Source: Desulfobacca acetoxidans (lineage in GTDB: Bacteria; Desulfobacterota; Desulfobaccia; Desulfobaccales; 0-14-0-80-60-11). From it: a stretch of 13,541 nt of DNA. The notes below the pieces were generated by a model. That model was given only the letters and a program-made list of their open reading frames with translations, had not been told where the DNA came from and did no database searches. The DNA is taken from contig DYJG01000016.1 in assembly GCA_020723225.1 (NCBI GenBank), positions 1 to 13,541 of the forward strand, given 5' to 3'. Shown here in pieces: positions 6,956 to 13,449 of the stretch (the first letter of the stretch is position 1; every line of letters starts with the position of its first letter). The position numbers were made by a program, and so were the translations under genes.

Positions 6956-7076
6956 GAAACCGCGGCCTCATTCCGAGAAAGGTAAAAATGCGCGGTTTCT
7001 CACCAATTAGGACAAGAAGATCAAGGTTTTCCGGCCTCCAGTGATCTTCACCTGATAAAAAACCAAGCTTCGCTTG
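6956..7076 (+). other. Three consecutive hairpins: possible leader RNA or small RNA
   Basis: Stem 1 is GAAACCGCG (6956-6964) with CGCGGTTTC (6991-6999), perfect 9 bp with a 26-nt loop. Stem 2 is GAAGATCA (7016-7023) with TGATCTTC (7042-7049), perfect 8 bp with an 18-nt loop. Stem 3 is CAAGC (7064-7068) with GCTTG (7072-7076) and a TTC loop. Together they occupy most of 120 bp downstream of the promoter candidate. I do not recognise a known riboswitch class. Strand is inferred from the promoter, since the stems alone do not set it. Confidence 0.35.
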
Positions 7077-7091
7077 CGTCAAAATTTCCAC

Positions 7092-7143
7092 TGATTATCA
7101 TTTAGGCATAATAATTGTGACCAATTCTTTGTGTCAACATAAT
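7092..7143 (+). promoter_or_regulatory. Rubredoxin promoter with Fur-box-like sequence just upstream
   Basis: TTGTGA (7115-7120) and CATAAT (7138-7143), 17 bp apart, form a proximal promoter giving a leader of about 17 nt with GGGAGGA ahead of the start at 7167. TGATTATCATT (7092-7102) reads AATGATAATCA on the other strand, matching the centre of the 19-bp Fur consensus over 11 bases, but the second half of the box is not matched. Iron or redox control of a rubredoxin is plausible but inferred. Confidence 0.4.
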
Positions 7144-7166
7144 TCCGGCATAATTAGGGAGGAAAC

Positions 7167-7391
7167 ATGTCCAGGCCCGAAGAGATGTGGCAATGCCAGA
7201 TGAGCAACTGCGGTTACATCTACGACCCCGCCAGAGGCGATAAGAAGGGGAAGATTCCGCCGGGGACCAGGTTTGAAGATCTGCCGGAGGACTGGAAATG
7301 CCCATGCTGCGGCGCCGGCAAACAAATGTTCAGGCCCCTTGCCGGACCGGGGTCCGTGGCCCAACAGCCGGATAAGTGCGCCGCGGATTGA
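7167..7391 (+). CDS. Rubredoxin with CX4C first knuckle (type II-like)
   Basis: Rubredoxin is a small cytoplasmic electron carrier holding one iron by four cysteines. The 74-residue protein shows the family core: CGYIYDPARGD (15-25), GKIPPGTRFEDLPEDWKCP (28-46), CGAGKQMF (48-55). Iron ligands are Cys10, Cys15, Cys45 and Cys48. The first pair is spaced CX4C rather than the classical CX2C, the arrangement described for type II rubredoxins of sulfate reducers. An extra Cys47 sits inside the second knuckle (CPCC), and a further Cys71 is in the tail. The 19-residue tail after the core is longer than in a minimal 52-54-residue rubredoxin. GGGAGGA about 5 nt before the ATG fixes the start. It looks monocistronic, with its own promoter and a terminator at 7421-7471, and may serve oxygen or peroxide detoxification. 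Confidence 0.95.
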   Translation: MSRPEEMWQCQMSNCGYIYDPARGDKKGKIPPGTRFEDLPEDWKCPCCGAGKQMFRPLAGPGSVAQQPDKCAAD

Positions 7392-7420
7392 GCCTTTGCC
7401 CCCGGAAAAGCGAAACCTCT

Positions 7421-7471
7421 ATTTAACCCGCTCCCGCTTCCCAGGAAGGCCGGGGGCTGGTTAAATATTTT
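7421..7471 (+). terminator. Rho-independent terminator after the rubredoxin
   Basis: ATTTAACC (7421-7428) pairs with GGTTAAAT (7459-7466). Inside, a GC-rich stem with CTTCC/GGAAG at the tip and CCCG/CGGG-type pairs completes the hairpin, and ATTTT follows. It begins 30 nt after the rubredoxin stop. Confidence 0.65.
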
Positions 7472-7649
7472 CGGTTCATCTCCCATTAAATTGTCAACCT
7501 CCATTCCTTCCTCAAATCTTAACGGAAATTTGTTGGAAATTTAGAGCCGTTTTTGGTATGAAAAAATGTTCGCGCTTCTTGATCATCCCTGGTAAACCAA
7601 ATCATCTCCGGGACGGTGGAAGAAATATCCGTTAATACCAACAGGCGCC

Positions 7650-9101
7650 ATGGGAAAATTTCAAAATAATTTAGTCTATTTTTTCAAAGTCGCCGCCGAT
7701 CAGATGGTTATGATCTTTTGTTTTGTGTTGGCTGCCTCGTTTGTAGTCAGCGAAGTTGACGGGGTGCCTCTTTCGCAATTTTTTTACATCCGCTTAAGAT
7801 TGATAAACTTTATTATCTTTTTATTATTCATGATAATTTGGCATATCAATCTATCGTTGCATGGCGCATATTACAGCAAGCGCATCGTTCCCTGGAAATC
7901 CGAGGCTTCAGAAATCATTTATTCGGTTTCCATAGGCACTATGCTGTTGTTGGTCTATTCCGTAATCTTTAAGGTGTCTTTAATAACTCCGACATTTCTT
8001 TTGGTATTCTGGTTATCCACCGGTATTTTAACCAGCGCTAGCCGCATGATAGTGCGTTTTATTATCACGCCGCTCAGGCTCCGGGGAATTAACATCAACA
8101 ACATTCTTATTGTGGGCACCAATTCCCGGGCCGTGCAGTTCGCCAAGGATATTGAGAGCCAGCCGGAGTTGGGGTACCGGATCGTGGGCTTCGTGGATAA
8201 TGAATGGGCCGGAGGGGTCGATTTTAAGAATTCCGGGTATAAGTTGGTGGCCGGCTTCCATAATTTCCCCGCCTTCCTCCGCACACATGTGATTGATGAA
8301 GTGGTCATCGATCTGCCTCTGAACACCTTCTATCATGAAGCCATGGATATCGTCGATTTTTGCGTCAAGCAGGGAGTGGTGGTGCGTTTCATTTCCGACA
8401 GCTTTTATCTGCTCACCAATATGAATCTGGCCCGCTCGGTAGTGGAGGAATTTCAGGAAAATGTCTTGATTACCATTTACACCGGGGCCATGGGCGGCTG
8501 GCCCATCATGGTGAAGCGGGTCTTTGATTTTGTGGGGTCCCTGTTGTTGATCGGGATTTTCTCTCCCCTATTTTTGATCATCTCCCTGCTGATCCTGGCC
8601 ACCTCCGGCCGGCCGGTGTTATTTGTCCAGGAGCGCATGGGGATCAACAAACGAATCTTTCATCTCTTTAAATTCCGCACCATGGTGGCGGACGCGGAGC
8701 AGCGGCAGGCGGAATTGGAAAAATTCAACGAGGCCGACGGCCCGGTGTTCAAGATCAAAAAAGACCCCCGGGTCACCTTGATCGGCCACTTCCTGCGCAA
8801 GACCAGCCTGGATGAGCTGCCTCAATTATTCAACGTCCTCAGAGGGGAGATGAGCCTGGTGGGGCCGCGGCCGTTGCCGGTCAGGGACTATAAGGGTTTT
8901 AACCAGGATTGGCATCGCCGCCGCTTCAGCGTCAAACCAGGAATCACCTGCATGTGGCAGATTCAAGGCCGCTCCAGCCTGTCTTTCGAACAATGGATGA
9001 AACTGGATATTTATTACATCGATCATTGGTCTTTGTGGCTGGACCTCAAGATTCTAGTTCTCACCATCCCTGAAATGCTTTGGGGAGACGGCGCCTACTA
9101 A
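7650..9101 (+). CDS. Polyprenyl-phosphate sugar-1-phosphate transferase (WbaP/EPS initiating type)
   Basis: This membrane enzyme starts exopolysaccharide or O-antigen units by moving a sugar-1-phosphate from a nucleotide sugar to undecaprenyl phosphate. The 483 residues show four N-terminal membrane helices (about 15-34, 50-69, 88-108, 112-131), a soluble CoA-binding/Rossmann-like domain with ILIVGTNSRA at 152-161, a further hydrophobic segment (about 293-318), and the bacterial sugar transferase domain. The latter has KRVFDF (289-294), HLFKFRTM (338-345), TSLDELPQLFNVLRGE (385-400) with catalytic Asp388/Glu389, MSLVGPRP (401-408) and KPGITCMWQIQGRS (429-442). Length and layout match the large WbaP/EpsB-type enzymes. 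The sugar cannot be read from sequence. The Shine-Dalgarno is weak (AGG at about -8). The first 450 bp are markedly AT-richer than the rest. It opens the surface-modification block but has its own probable terminator and a 315-bp gap before the next gene. Confidence 0.95.
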   Translation: MGKFQNNLVYFFKVAADQMVMIFCFVLAASFVVSEVDGVPLSQFFYIRLRLINFIIFLLFMIIWHINLSLHGAYYSKRIVPWKSEASEIIYSVSIGTMLLLVYSVIFKVSLITPTFLLVFWLSTGILTSASRMIVRFIITPLRLRGININNILIVGTNSRAVQFAKDIESQPELGYRIVGFVDNEWAGGVDFKNSGYKLVAGFHNFPAFLRTHVIDEVVIDLPLNTFYHEAMDIVDFCVKQGVVVRFISDSFYLLTNMNLARSVVEEFQENVLITIYTGAMGGWPIMVKRVFDFVGSLLLIGIFSPLFLIISLLILATSGRPVLFVQERMGINKRIFHLFKFRTMVADAEQRQAELEKFNEADGPVFKIKKDPRVTLIGHFLRKTSLDELPQLFNVLRGEMSLVGPRPLPVRDYKGFNQDWHRRRFSVKPGITCMWQIQGRSSLSFEQWMKLDIYYIDHWSLWLDLKILVLTIPEMLWGDGAY

Positions 9102-9103
9102 GA

Positions 9104-9136
9104 GTTCCAAGTTCCGAGTTCCGAGTTCCGAGTTCC
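9104..9136. repeat. GTTCCGA heptamer tandem array (4.7 units)
   Basis: The units read GTTCCAA, GTTCCGA, GTTCCGA, GTTCCGA, GTTCC, starting 3 nt after the stop codon at 9099-9101. The units are nearly identical, which points to recent slippage or a dispersed short repeat. Confidence 0.85.
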
Positions 9137-9170
9137 TGATTGAGACCTCCGCGAAACTGGATACTTCCGT

Positions 9171-9200
9171 CTTGCTTTGCGCCTTTGCGTCTTTGCTTGA
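9171..9200. repeat. GCAAAG-type repeat, inverted copy at 11023-11035
   Basis: Near-octamer units CTTTGCGC, CTTTGCGT, CTTTGCTT form the repeat. The 13 bases at 9179-9191 recur exactly in reverse complement at 11023-11035, so copies in opposite orientation flank the radical SAM gene. No ends of an insertion sequence are evident. Confidence 0.6.
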
Positions 9201-9298
9201 GGCTCATTTATTTTGGGAAAAGAGGATGACGGCGGAGGGACGCCCGCTACGATTTTTTTATGGGACAAAAGGCCGATGAAAAGCCGGTTTTTTTTCCG

Positions 9299-9322
9299 AA
9301 CCCGGCAGAGTTGGGTTTTTTT
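9299..9322 (+). terminator. Weak rho-independent terminator after the sugar transferase
   Basis: AACCC (9299-9303) pairs with GGGTT (9313-9317) around a 9-nt loop, and the second arm runs into seven T. The stem is only 5 bp, so efficiency is doubtful. It lies about 200 nt past the sugar transferase stop. Confidence 0.35.
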
Positions 9323-9416
9323 GCATCTTTTTGTTATCATAAAGGACTGGAGAAGGAGTAGGGCATCCTCGGCCGCCGCCGGCGGCATAATTTCGAACTT
9401 TTAAGATGGGATAAAC

Positions 9417-10991
9417 ATGAAGGTCCTCTTGGTCCAACCGGAATCCCCGATATCGTACTGGAAATTGCCCGAGTTATGCCGGCTTGGCGGCAAGAAGGCC
9501 CTTTATCCGCCTTTGGGTCTGATCACGGTGGCGGCCCTGCTCCCGCGGGAATGGGAATTGCGGTTGGTGGATCTGGATATAGAGGAGCTGACCCCCGCAG
9601 ACTGGGACTGGGCCGAGATGGTGATGATTTCCGGAATGGTGGTCCATCGCCTGCCCTTTGCGGACCTGGTGCGGGAAGCGAAAAAGCGGGGAAAAATCGT
9701 GGTTGCGGGCGGTCCCTATCCCAGCTCCGCCCCGGACGAAGTCATGGCCATGGGCTGCGATTTTCTCATACAGGGGGAAGCGGAGAACACCTTACATCTC
9801 TTCCTGGAGGCGCTTAAAAAGGGAAGCCGGGGGGTGATCCGAAACGCGGGGAAAAAACCCGATCTTGCCACTTCGCCGATTCCCCGCTTTGATCTCCTCA
9901 AATTACAGCACTATGCCACCCTGGGGATCCAGACCTCCAGGGGTTGCCCCTATGCCTGTGAATTTTGCAATGTTTCCAGCCTCTTCGGGCGCAAATCCCG
10001 ATTCAAGAGCAGTTCCCAGTTCCTGGCGGAATTGGAGGCCGTTTACCGCCTGGGCTGGCGGGGAGAAATCTTCATCTGCGACGATAACTTCATCGGCGAC
10101 CGGGAGCATGCCCTGGATCTGCTGCACAGCATGATCGTCTGGCTGGAGGAGCGGGGTTCTCCTTTTTGTTTCTGGGGCCAAACCTCGGTGGACCTGGGCC
10201 GGGACCGGGAGATGATCGACCTTTTGACCGCGGCCAACTTCGGCACCGTCTTCATCGGCGTGGAAACGCCCGAAGAGGAAGCCCTGGCTGCGGCCCATAA
10301 ATATCAGAACCTCCAGCATTCGCTGGTGGAAGGCGTCAATAACATCACCGCCAACGGCCTGGGAGTGATGTGCAGTTTCATCATCGGCCTGGACGGAGAA
10401 AAAAAGGGAACCGGGGACCGCATCCGGGACTTCGTGGAGCAAACCACCATTCCCCTGGTGATGCTTAATTTCCTGGTGCCGCTGCCCAGCACCAAACTCT
10501 GGCAAAGGCTGGAGCAAGAAGGACGCTTGCGGAAGGAGCGGTTCGACAGCGAACTGGCGGATAAGGCCCTCAGTTATGTGCCCGCCAGGCCGGAAGCCGA
10601 GATCATGGGGGAATTTTTTCAACTCTGGGAGCGTCTTTATGAACCCCGGACTTTCCTGGAGCGGGCTTACGAGCACATCCTCAGGATGAGGCCGACCCGG
10701 TCGCCCATGGCCAAAGCTAAGGGCACGCCCTTGCCCAAAGGCCCTCCTCCGGCGAAGCAACACCTGATTGACCAGGTTTACGGCCTGTTGGCCTTGCTGC
10801 GCCTCTGTTGGCGCCGGGGGGTGCTGGCGCCTTACCGGGGGCAATACTGGCGGCAGCTTCTGGGGGTCTATCGCCGTAATCCCTCCCGGATTATTAAATA
10901 TCTGAAGATCTTGGGCATGGGCGAGGATATGTATGAATTCCGGAAAATTATGCTGCGGAACCGGAATGACTATCAGCACCTCTATCAGTAA
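9417..10991 (+). CDS. Cobalamin-binding-domain radical SAM protein with DUF4070-like C-terminus
   Basis: The 524-residue protein begins with a B12-binding Rossmann-like domain (about 1-140; KVLLVQPESP, YPPLGLITVAALL, VVAGGPYPSSAPDEV). The radical SAM core (about 165-360) carries the 4Fe-4S motif CPYACEFC with Cys177, Cys181 and Cys184, then IFICDDNFIGD (218-228), GVETPEEE (281-288) and GLDGEKKG (324-331). A C-terminal region (about 350-524; NFLVPLPSTKLWQRLEQEGR) has the look of DUF4070, shared with hopanoid C-2 methylase HpnP and many uncharacterised class B enzymes. The classical cobalamin DxHxxG motif is not evident, so the cofactor may bind base-off or be absent. Such enzymes methylate or rearrange unactivated carbons on lipids, sugars or natural products; the substrate here is unknown. 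The Shine-Dalgarno is weak (GGGAT at about -8). It precedes the GNAT-like and sulfotransferase genes on the same strand, 104 nt from the next start. Confidence 0.93.
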   Translation: MKVLLVQPESPISYWKLPELCRLGGKKALYPPLGLITVAALLPREWELRLVDLDIEELTPADWDWAEMVMISGMVVHRLPFADLVREAKKRGKIVVAGGPYPSSAPDEVMAMGCDFLIQGEAENTLHLFLEALKKGSRGVIRNAGKKPDLATSPIPRFDLLKLQHYATLGIQTSRGCPYACEFCNVSSLFGRKSRFKSSSQFLAELEAVYRLGWRGEIFICDDNFIGDREHALDLLHSMIVWLEERGSPFCFWGQTSVDLGRDREMIDLLTAANFGTVFIGVETPEEEALAAAHKYQNLQHSLVEGVNNITANGLGVMCSFIIGLDGEKKGTGDRIRDFVEQTTIPLVMLNFLVPLPSTKLWQRLEQEGRLRKERFDSELADKALSYVPARPEAEIMGEFFQLWERLYEPRTFLERAYEHILRMRPTRSPMAKAKGTPLPKGPPPAKQHLIDQVYGLLALLRLCWRRGVLAPYRGQYWRQLLGVYRRNPSRIIKYLKILGMGEDMYEFRKIMLRNRNDYQHLYQ

Positions 10992-11022
10992 GACCGTTTT
11001 TCGTTTTTCTTAAAAAAACAAT

Positions 11023-11035
11023 GACGCAAAGGCGC
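11023..11035. repeat. Inverted copy of the 13-bp GCAAAG-type repeat
   Basis: GACGCAAAGGCGC here is the exact reverse complement of 9179-9191. It sits in the 104-nt gap between the radical SAM and GNAT-like genes, with an AT stem GTTTTT/AAAAAC just upstream. Confidence 0.55.
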
Positions 11036-11095
11036 GTGCCGGGGGGCGAGGGCTTGAGAATCTCCGGCTGCGTTCTTACATCATAAAAGGTGGCC

Positions 11096-12232
11096 ATGGA
11101 ACAGGTGAAAGTGATTCCCGTGGAGCAGTCCTGGCAACTGAAGGCCTTTGTGGACCTGCCATGGAAGATTTACGCCCGGGACCCTTTATGGGTTCCCCCT
11201 CTGAAAAAGGAGGTGGCACGGCTCCTTGACCCCCAGGCCCATCCTTTCTGGAAGTTCGCGCAACGCCGGCTCTTTCTGGCTCAACGGGATGGTGAAATGG
11301 TGGGCCGCATCGCCGCCATCGTCGATCAGAATTATAACCGCTTTCACGATGAGCGCATGGGCATCTGGGGCTTCTTCGAGTGCGTCGATGACCCGGAAGC
11401 CGCGGCCGCCCTGTTCACCGCGGCCGAGGAATGGGTCAAAGGCCAGGGCATGAGATTCCTGCGGGGTCCCCTGAATCCTTCCACCAATTACGAGGGCGGC
11501 ATGCTGGTGGAAGGGTTTGAGCAGACCCCGGTGTTCATGATGACCTACAATCCGTCTTATTATCCCGGGTTGGTGGAATCCCAGGGGTTCAGGAAGGAAA
11601 AGGACCTTCTGGCCTTCCTGGTGGACCGCTCCTGGCAGCCGCCGGCCTGGGTGCATCGCCTGGCCCGGCGCATCATCGGCAAAACCGACATCAAGATGCG
11701 GCCCATGCGCCTGGATGATTTTGACAGGGAATTGAAGTACGTGAAGGAGATTTATCACGAAGCCTGGTTCGACAACTGGGGCTTTGTGCCCATGACCGAC
11801 GACGAACTCCAGGAGATGGGCCGGCACCTGGGGCGCATTTTGAACCCGGATGTCTGTTTCTTTCTGCTGGACGGCGAGGAGCCGGTGGGCGTGGGTATGG
11901 TCATCGACGATATCAATCCCTTGCTGAAACGGTTCAACGGCAAAATCGGCGTCCTGGGGTGGCTTAAATATCTTCTTTACCGGCGGGAGATCGTGGGCTG
12001 GCGGGGGCTGATCTTCGGCATCCGGAGAAAGTACCAGCAACAGGGGCTGCCCCTGGTGGCCTTCGACTACCTCTATAAGATGTTGATGGAAAATGAAAAA
12101 TATAAGAGATATAGGTACATTGAATTAGGATGGAACCTGGAGGACAACGACTTGATCAACCAGTGGTACCTGGACGGCGGCGCCAAGGTGAATAAAAGAT
12201 TCAGAGTGTACCGCAAGGACTTGGAATCTTAG
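11096..12232 (+). CDS. YghO-like GNAT-fold protein, putative acyltransferase
   Basis: The 378-residue protein resembles the conserved YghO-type family of GNAT (acyl-CoA N-acyltransferase) fold proteins. Typical N-terminal text is LPWKIYARDPLWVPPLKKEV (21-40), then HPFWKFAQRRLFLAQRDGEM (49-68), VGRIAAIVDQNYNRFHDE (69-86) and GIWGFFECVDDPEA (89-102). The end has RYIELGWNLEDNDLINQWYL. I see no membrane helix. GNAT members move an acyl group from acyl-CoA or acyl-carrier protein to an amine; no member of this family has a reaction I can state with certainty. ATG 11096 is chosen over the upstream in-frame GTG 11090 because AAAGG (11086-11090) is a well-placed ribosome binding site for the ATG and overlaps the GTG. 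It lies between the radical SAM and sulfotransferase genes, so a shared product is likely but unproven. Confidence 0.85.
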   Translation: MEQVKVIPVEQSWQLKAFVDLPWKIYARDPLWVPPLKKEVARLLDPQAHPFWKFAQRRLFLAQRDGEMVGRIAAIVDQNYNRFHDERMGIWGFFECVDDPEAAAALFTAAEEWVKGQGMRFLRGPLNPSTNYEGGMLVEGFEQTPVFMMTYNPSYYPGLVESQGFRKEKDLLAFLVDRSWQPPAWVHRLARRIIGKTDIKMRPMRLDDFDRELKYVKEIYHEAWFDNWGFVPMTDDELQEMGRHLGRILNPDVCFFLLDGEEPVGVGMVIDDINPLLKRFNGKIGVLGWLKYLLYRREIVGWRGLIFGIRRKYQQQGLPLVAFDYLYKMLMENEKYKRYRYIELGWNLEDNDLINQWYLDGGAKVNKRFRVYRKDLES

Positions 12233-12240
12233 GCGTGTCC

Positions 12241-12310
12241 TTTTCTCTGCGTCCTCTGCGTCTCTGCGTTAAAAAATTCACCGCAGACGCAGAGGGCGCA
12301 GAGAGAGAAT
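12241..12310. repeat. GCAGAG-type inverted repeat in the operon gap
   Basis: CTCTGCGTCCTCTGCGTC (12245-12262) pairs with GACGCAGAGGGCGCAGAG (12286-12303) with one G-T type mismatch, and the flanks extend the stem (TTTT...GAGAA). It lies wholly between the GNAT-like stop and the sulfotransferase start. It is related in style to the CACAGAG repeat at 2955-3089 but its unit is CGCAGAG. Translating it in frame would add a low-complexity N-terminus to the next gene, which I reject. Confidence 0.85.
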
Positions 12311-12321
12311 ATGAGATTGGT

Positions 12322-13422
12322 ATGGTTTTGAAAGAACTGTTCTGGCAATCAATCCCCGGCATGGACCTGAAAACGCTGTGGCGGATTCTGTGGAGAAACC
12401 GCTTTCAGGTGGAACTCCGCTATTGGGACCGGCTCCTCTACTTATTCGTGATGGCCGGCCTTAATTCAGTCCTGGCCAGCTTCGAACGCCGCTGCAACGG
12501 CCGCAAGTTCAAGGGCGTGAAAGTCGTGGCCCCGCCCATCTTCATCATCGGTTGTTGGCGCAGCGGCACCACCCATCTGCACAACCTTCTCAGTTGCGAC
12601 GAGAACTTCACCACGCCTACCTATTATCAGGTCATGTTCCCGCACCATTTTGTCTATAGCCAGCCCTGGGCCATGGCCATCTTCAACTACTTTTCTCCGG
12701 ACAAAAGGCCCATGGACAACGTGGCCATCGGCGCCAAAGCGCCCCATGAAGATGAATTCGCCCTGGCCGCCCTGTCCACCGTGTCTCCTTATATGCAGGT
12801 GCTGTTCCCGTTCACCGGGGACAACGGCTTTGGGGTTCTGGACCCCGGTAGTCTGGAGAAAGAGGCCCTGGAGAAGTGGCAGGCCGCTTTTCTGCACTTC
12901 GTAGAGAAACTCACCTTTTCCAAAGGAAAGAGAATCGTTTTCAAGTCCCCGCCGCACCTGGGCCGGGTGCGCCTCCTGCTGGAGCTCTTTCCGGATGCCA
13001 AGTTTATTCATATCCATCGCAACCCTTACGAAGTCTATCTGTCCATGAAACATTTATGGCGGCAGGGCTTCAGTTTCTCCCACCTCCAGACTCCCGACCC
13101 GGAGGCCGTGGACGAAATTATCCTCTCCTGGTATACAGAACTCTATACCCAGTTCGAACGCGACCGTGGGTTGATTCCCGCGGGCAATCTCTGTGAAATA
13201 AGGTATGCAGACCTGGTAGGCAATCCCCGGGATGAGCTGGCAAAGATCTATGCCAGCCTCTCTCTGCCGGGGTTTGAGAAATTTTGGGAACGGGCGGCCC
13301 CCTACCTGGAATCCCAGAAGAATTATCGGAAAAATACCTATACGCCGGACCCGGCGGCCGTCGACAAGGTACGGCGGCGCTGGGGGCCGACCTTTGCCCG
13401 TTATGGTTACGAGATAAATTAG
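12322..13422 (+). CDS. Sulfotransferase (PAPS-dependent, Sulfotransfer_3-like)
   Basis: The family transfers a sulfuryl group from PAPS to hydroxyl or amino groups of glycans or lipids. The 366-residue protein shows the PAPS 5'-phosphosulfate loop IFIIGCWRSGTTHLHNLLS (73-91), the substrate-side HEDEFAL (142-148), FKSPPHLGRVRLL (207-219) and the 3'-phosphate motif FIHIHRNPYEVYLSM (228-242). The C-terminus (EIRYADLVGNP) is also typical. A longer frame begins at GTG 12235, but its first 29 codons translate the GCAGAG repeat, so ATG 12322 is chosen. The Shine-Dalgarno there is poor. No signal peptide or clear membrane anchor is seen; a hydrophobic stretch (about 38-53, LLYLFVMAGLNSVLAS) may associate with membrane. 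It follows the GNAT-like gene by 89 nt and precedes the partial gene by 27 nt, consistent with one transcript. The acceptor is unknown. Confidence 0.93.
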   Translation: MVLKELFWQSIPGMDLKTLWRILWRNRFQVELRYWDRLLYLFVMAGLNSVLASFERRCNGRKFKGVKVVAPPIFIIGCWRSGTTHLHNLLSCDENFTTPTYYQVMFPHHFVYSQPWAMAIFNYFSPDKRPMDNVAIGAKAPHEDEFALAALSTVSPYMQVLFPFTGDNGFGVLDPGSLEKEALEKWQAAFLHFVEKLTFSKGKRIVFKSPPHLGRVRLLLELFPDAKFIHIHRNPYEVYLSMKHLWRQGFSFSHLQTPDPEAVDEIILSWYTELYTQFERDRGLIPAGNLCEIRYADLVGNPRDELAKIYASLSLPGFEKFWERAAPYLESQKNYRKNTYTPDPAAVDKVRRRWGPTFARYGYEIN

Positions 13423-13449
13423 GAGTAATTTAAAAGAGAGGTTACGGGA

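Larger units (their letters stand above)
6643..7166. other. Structured divergent intergenic region, 524 bp
   Basis: This is the longest gap in the window, between the leftward kinase and the rightward rubredoxin. It contains a small palindrome CATCC-A-GGATG (about 6826-6836), an 8-6-8 palindrome overlapping a possible promoter (6893-6930), three successive hairpins (6956-7076), a Fur-box-like half site (7092-7102) and a second promoter close to the rubredoxin (7115-7143). No credible coding sequence is seen. No clear promoter for the kinase was found on the minus strand. Confidence 0.65.
9102..9416. other. Repeat-bearing intergenic region, 315 bp
   Basis: Immediately after the sugar transferase stop comes a heptamer array (9104-9136), then a GCAAAG-type repeat (9171-9200), a weak terminator (9299-9322), and a GC palindrome GCCGCCGGCGGC (about 9375-9386) shortly before the radical SAM start. 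A TTGGGT...TATCAT pair (9311-9340, 18-bp spacer) could be a promoter for the next gene but overlaps the terminator-like stem. No coding sequence is credible. Confidence 0.6.

Noticed and set aside
7134..7364. Minus-strand frames opposite the rubredoxin
   Set aside because: The rubredoxin on the plus strand has all four cysteines and a strong ribosome binding site.
9903..10979. Minus-strand open frame of 358 codons opposite the radical SAM gene
   Set aside because: Antisense shadow rich in His, Gln, Pro and Gly; the plus strand has the full CX3CX2C radical SAM protein.
9171..11035. Composite transposon bounded by inverted repeats
   Set aside because: The inverted copies are only 13 bp, belong to a repeat type that appears dispersed, and no transposase or target duplication is seen.
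11186..12040. Minus-strand open frame of 284 codons opposite the GNAT-like gene
   Set aside because: Antisense shadow with no motif and no ribosome binding site.
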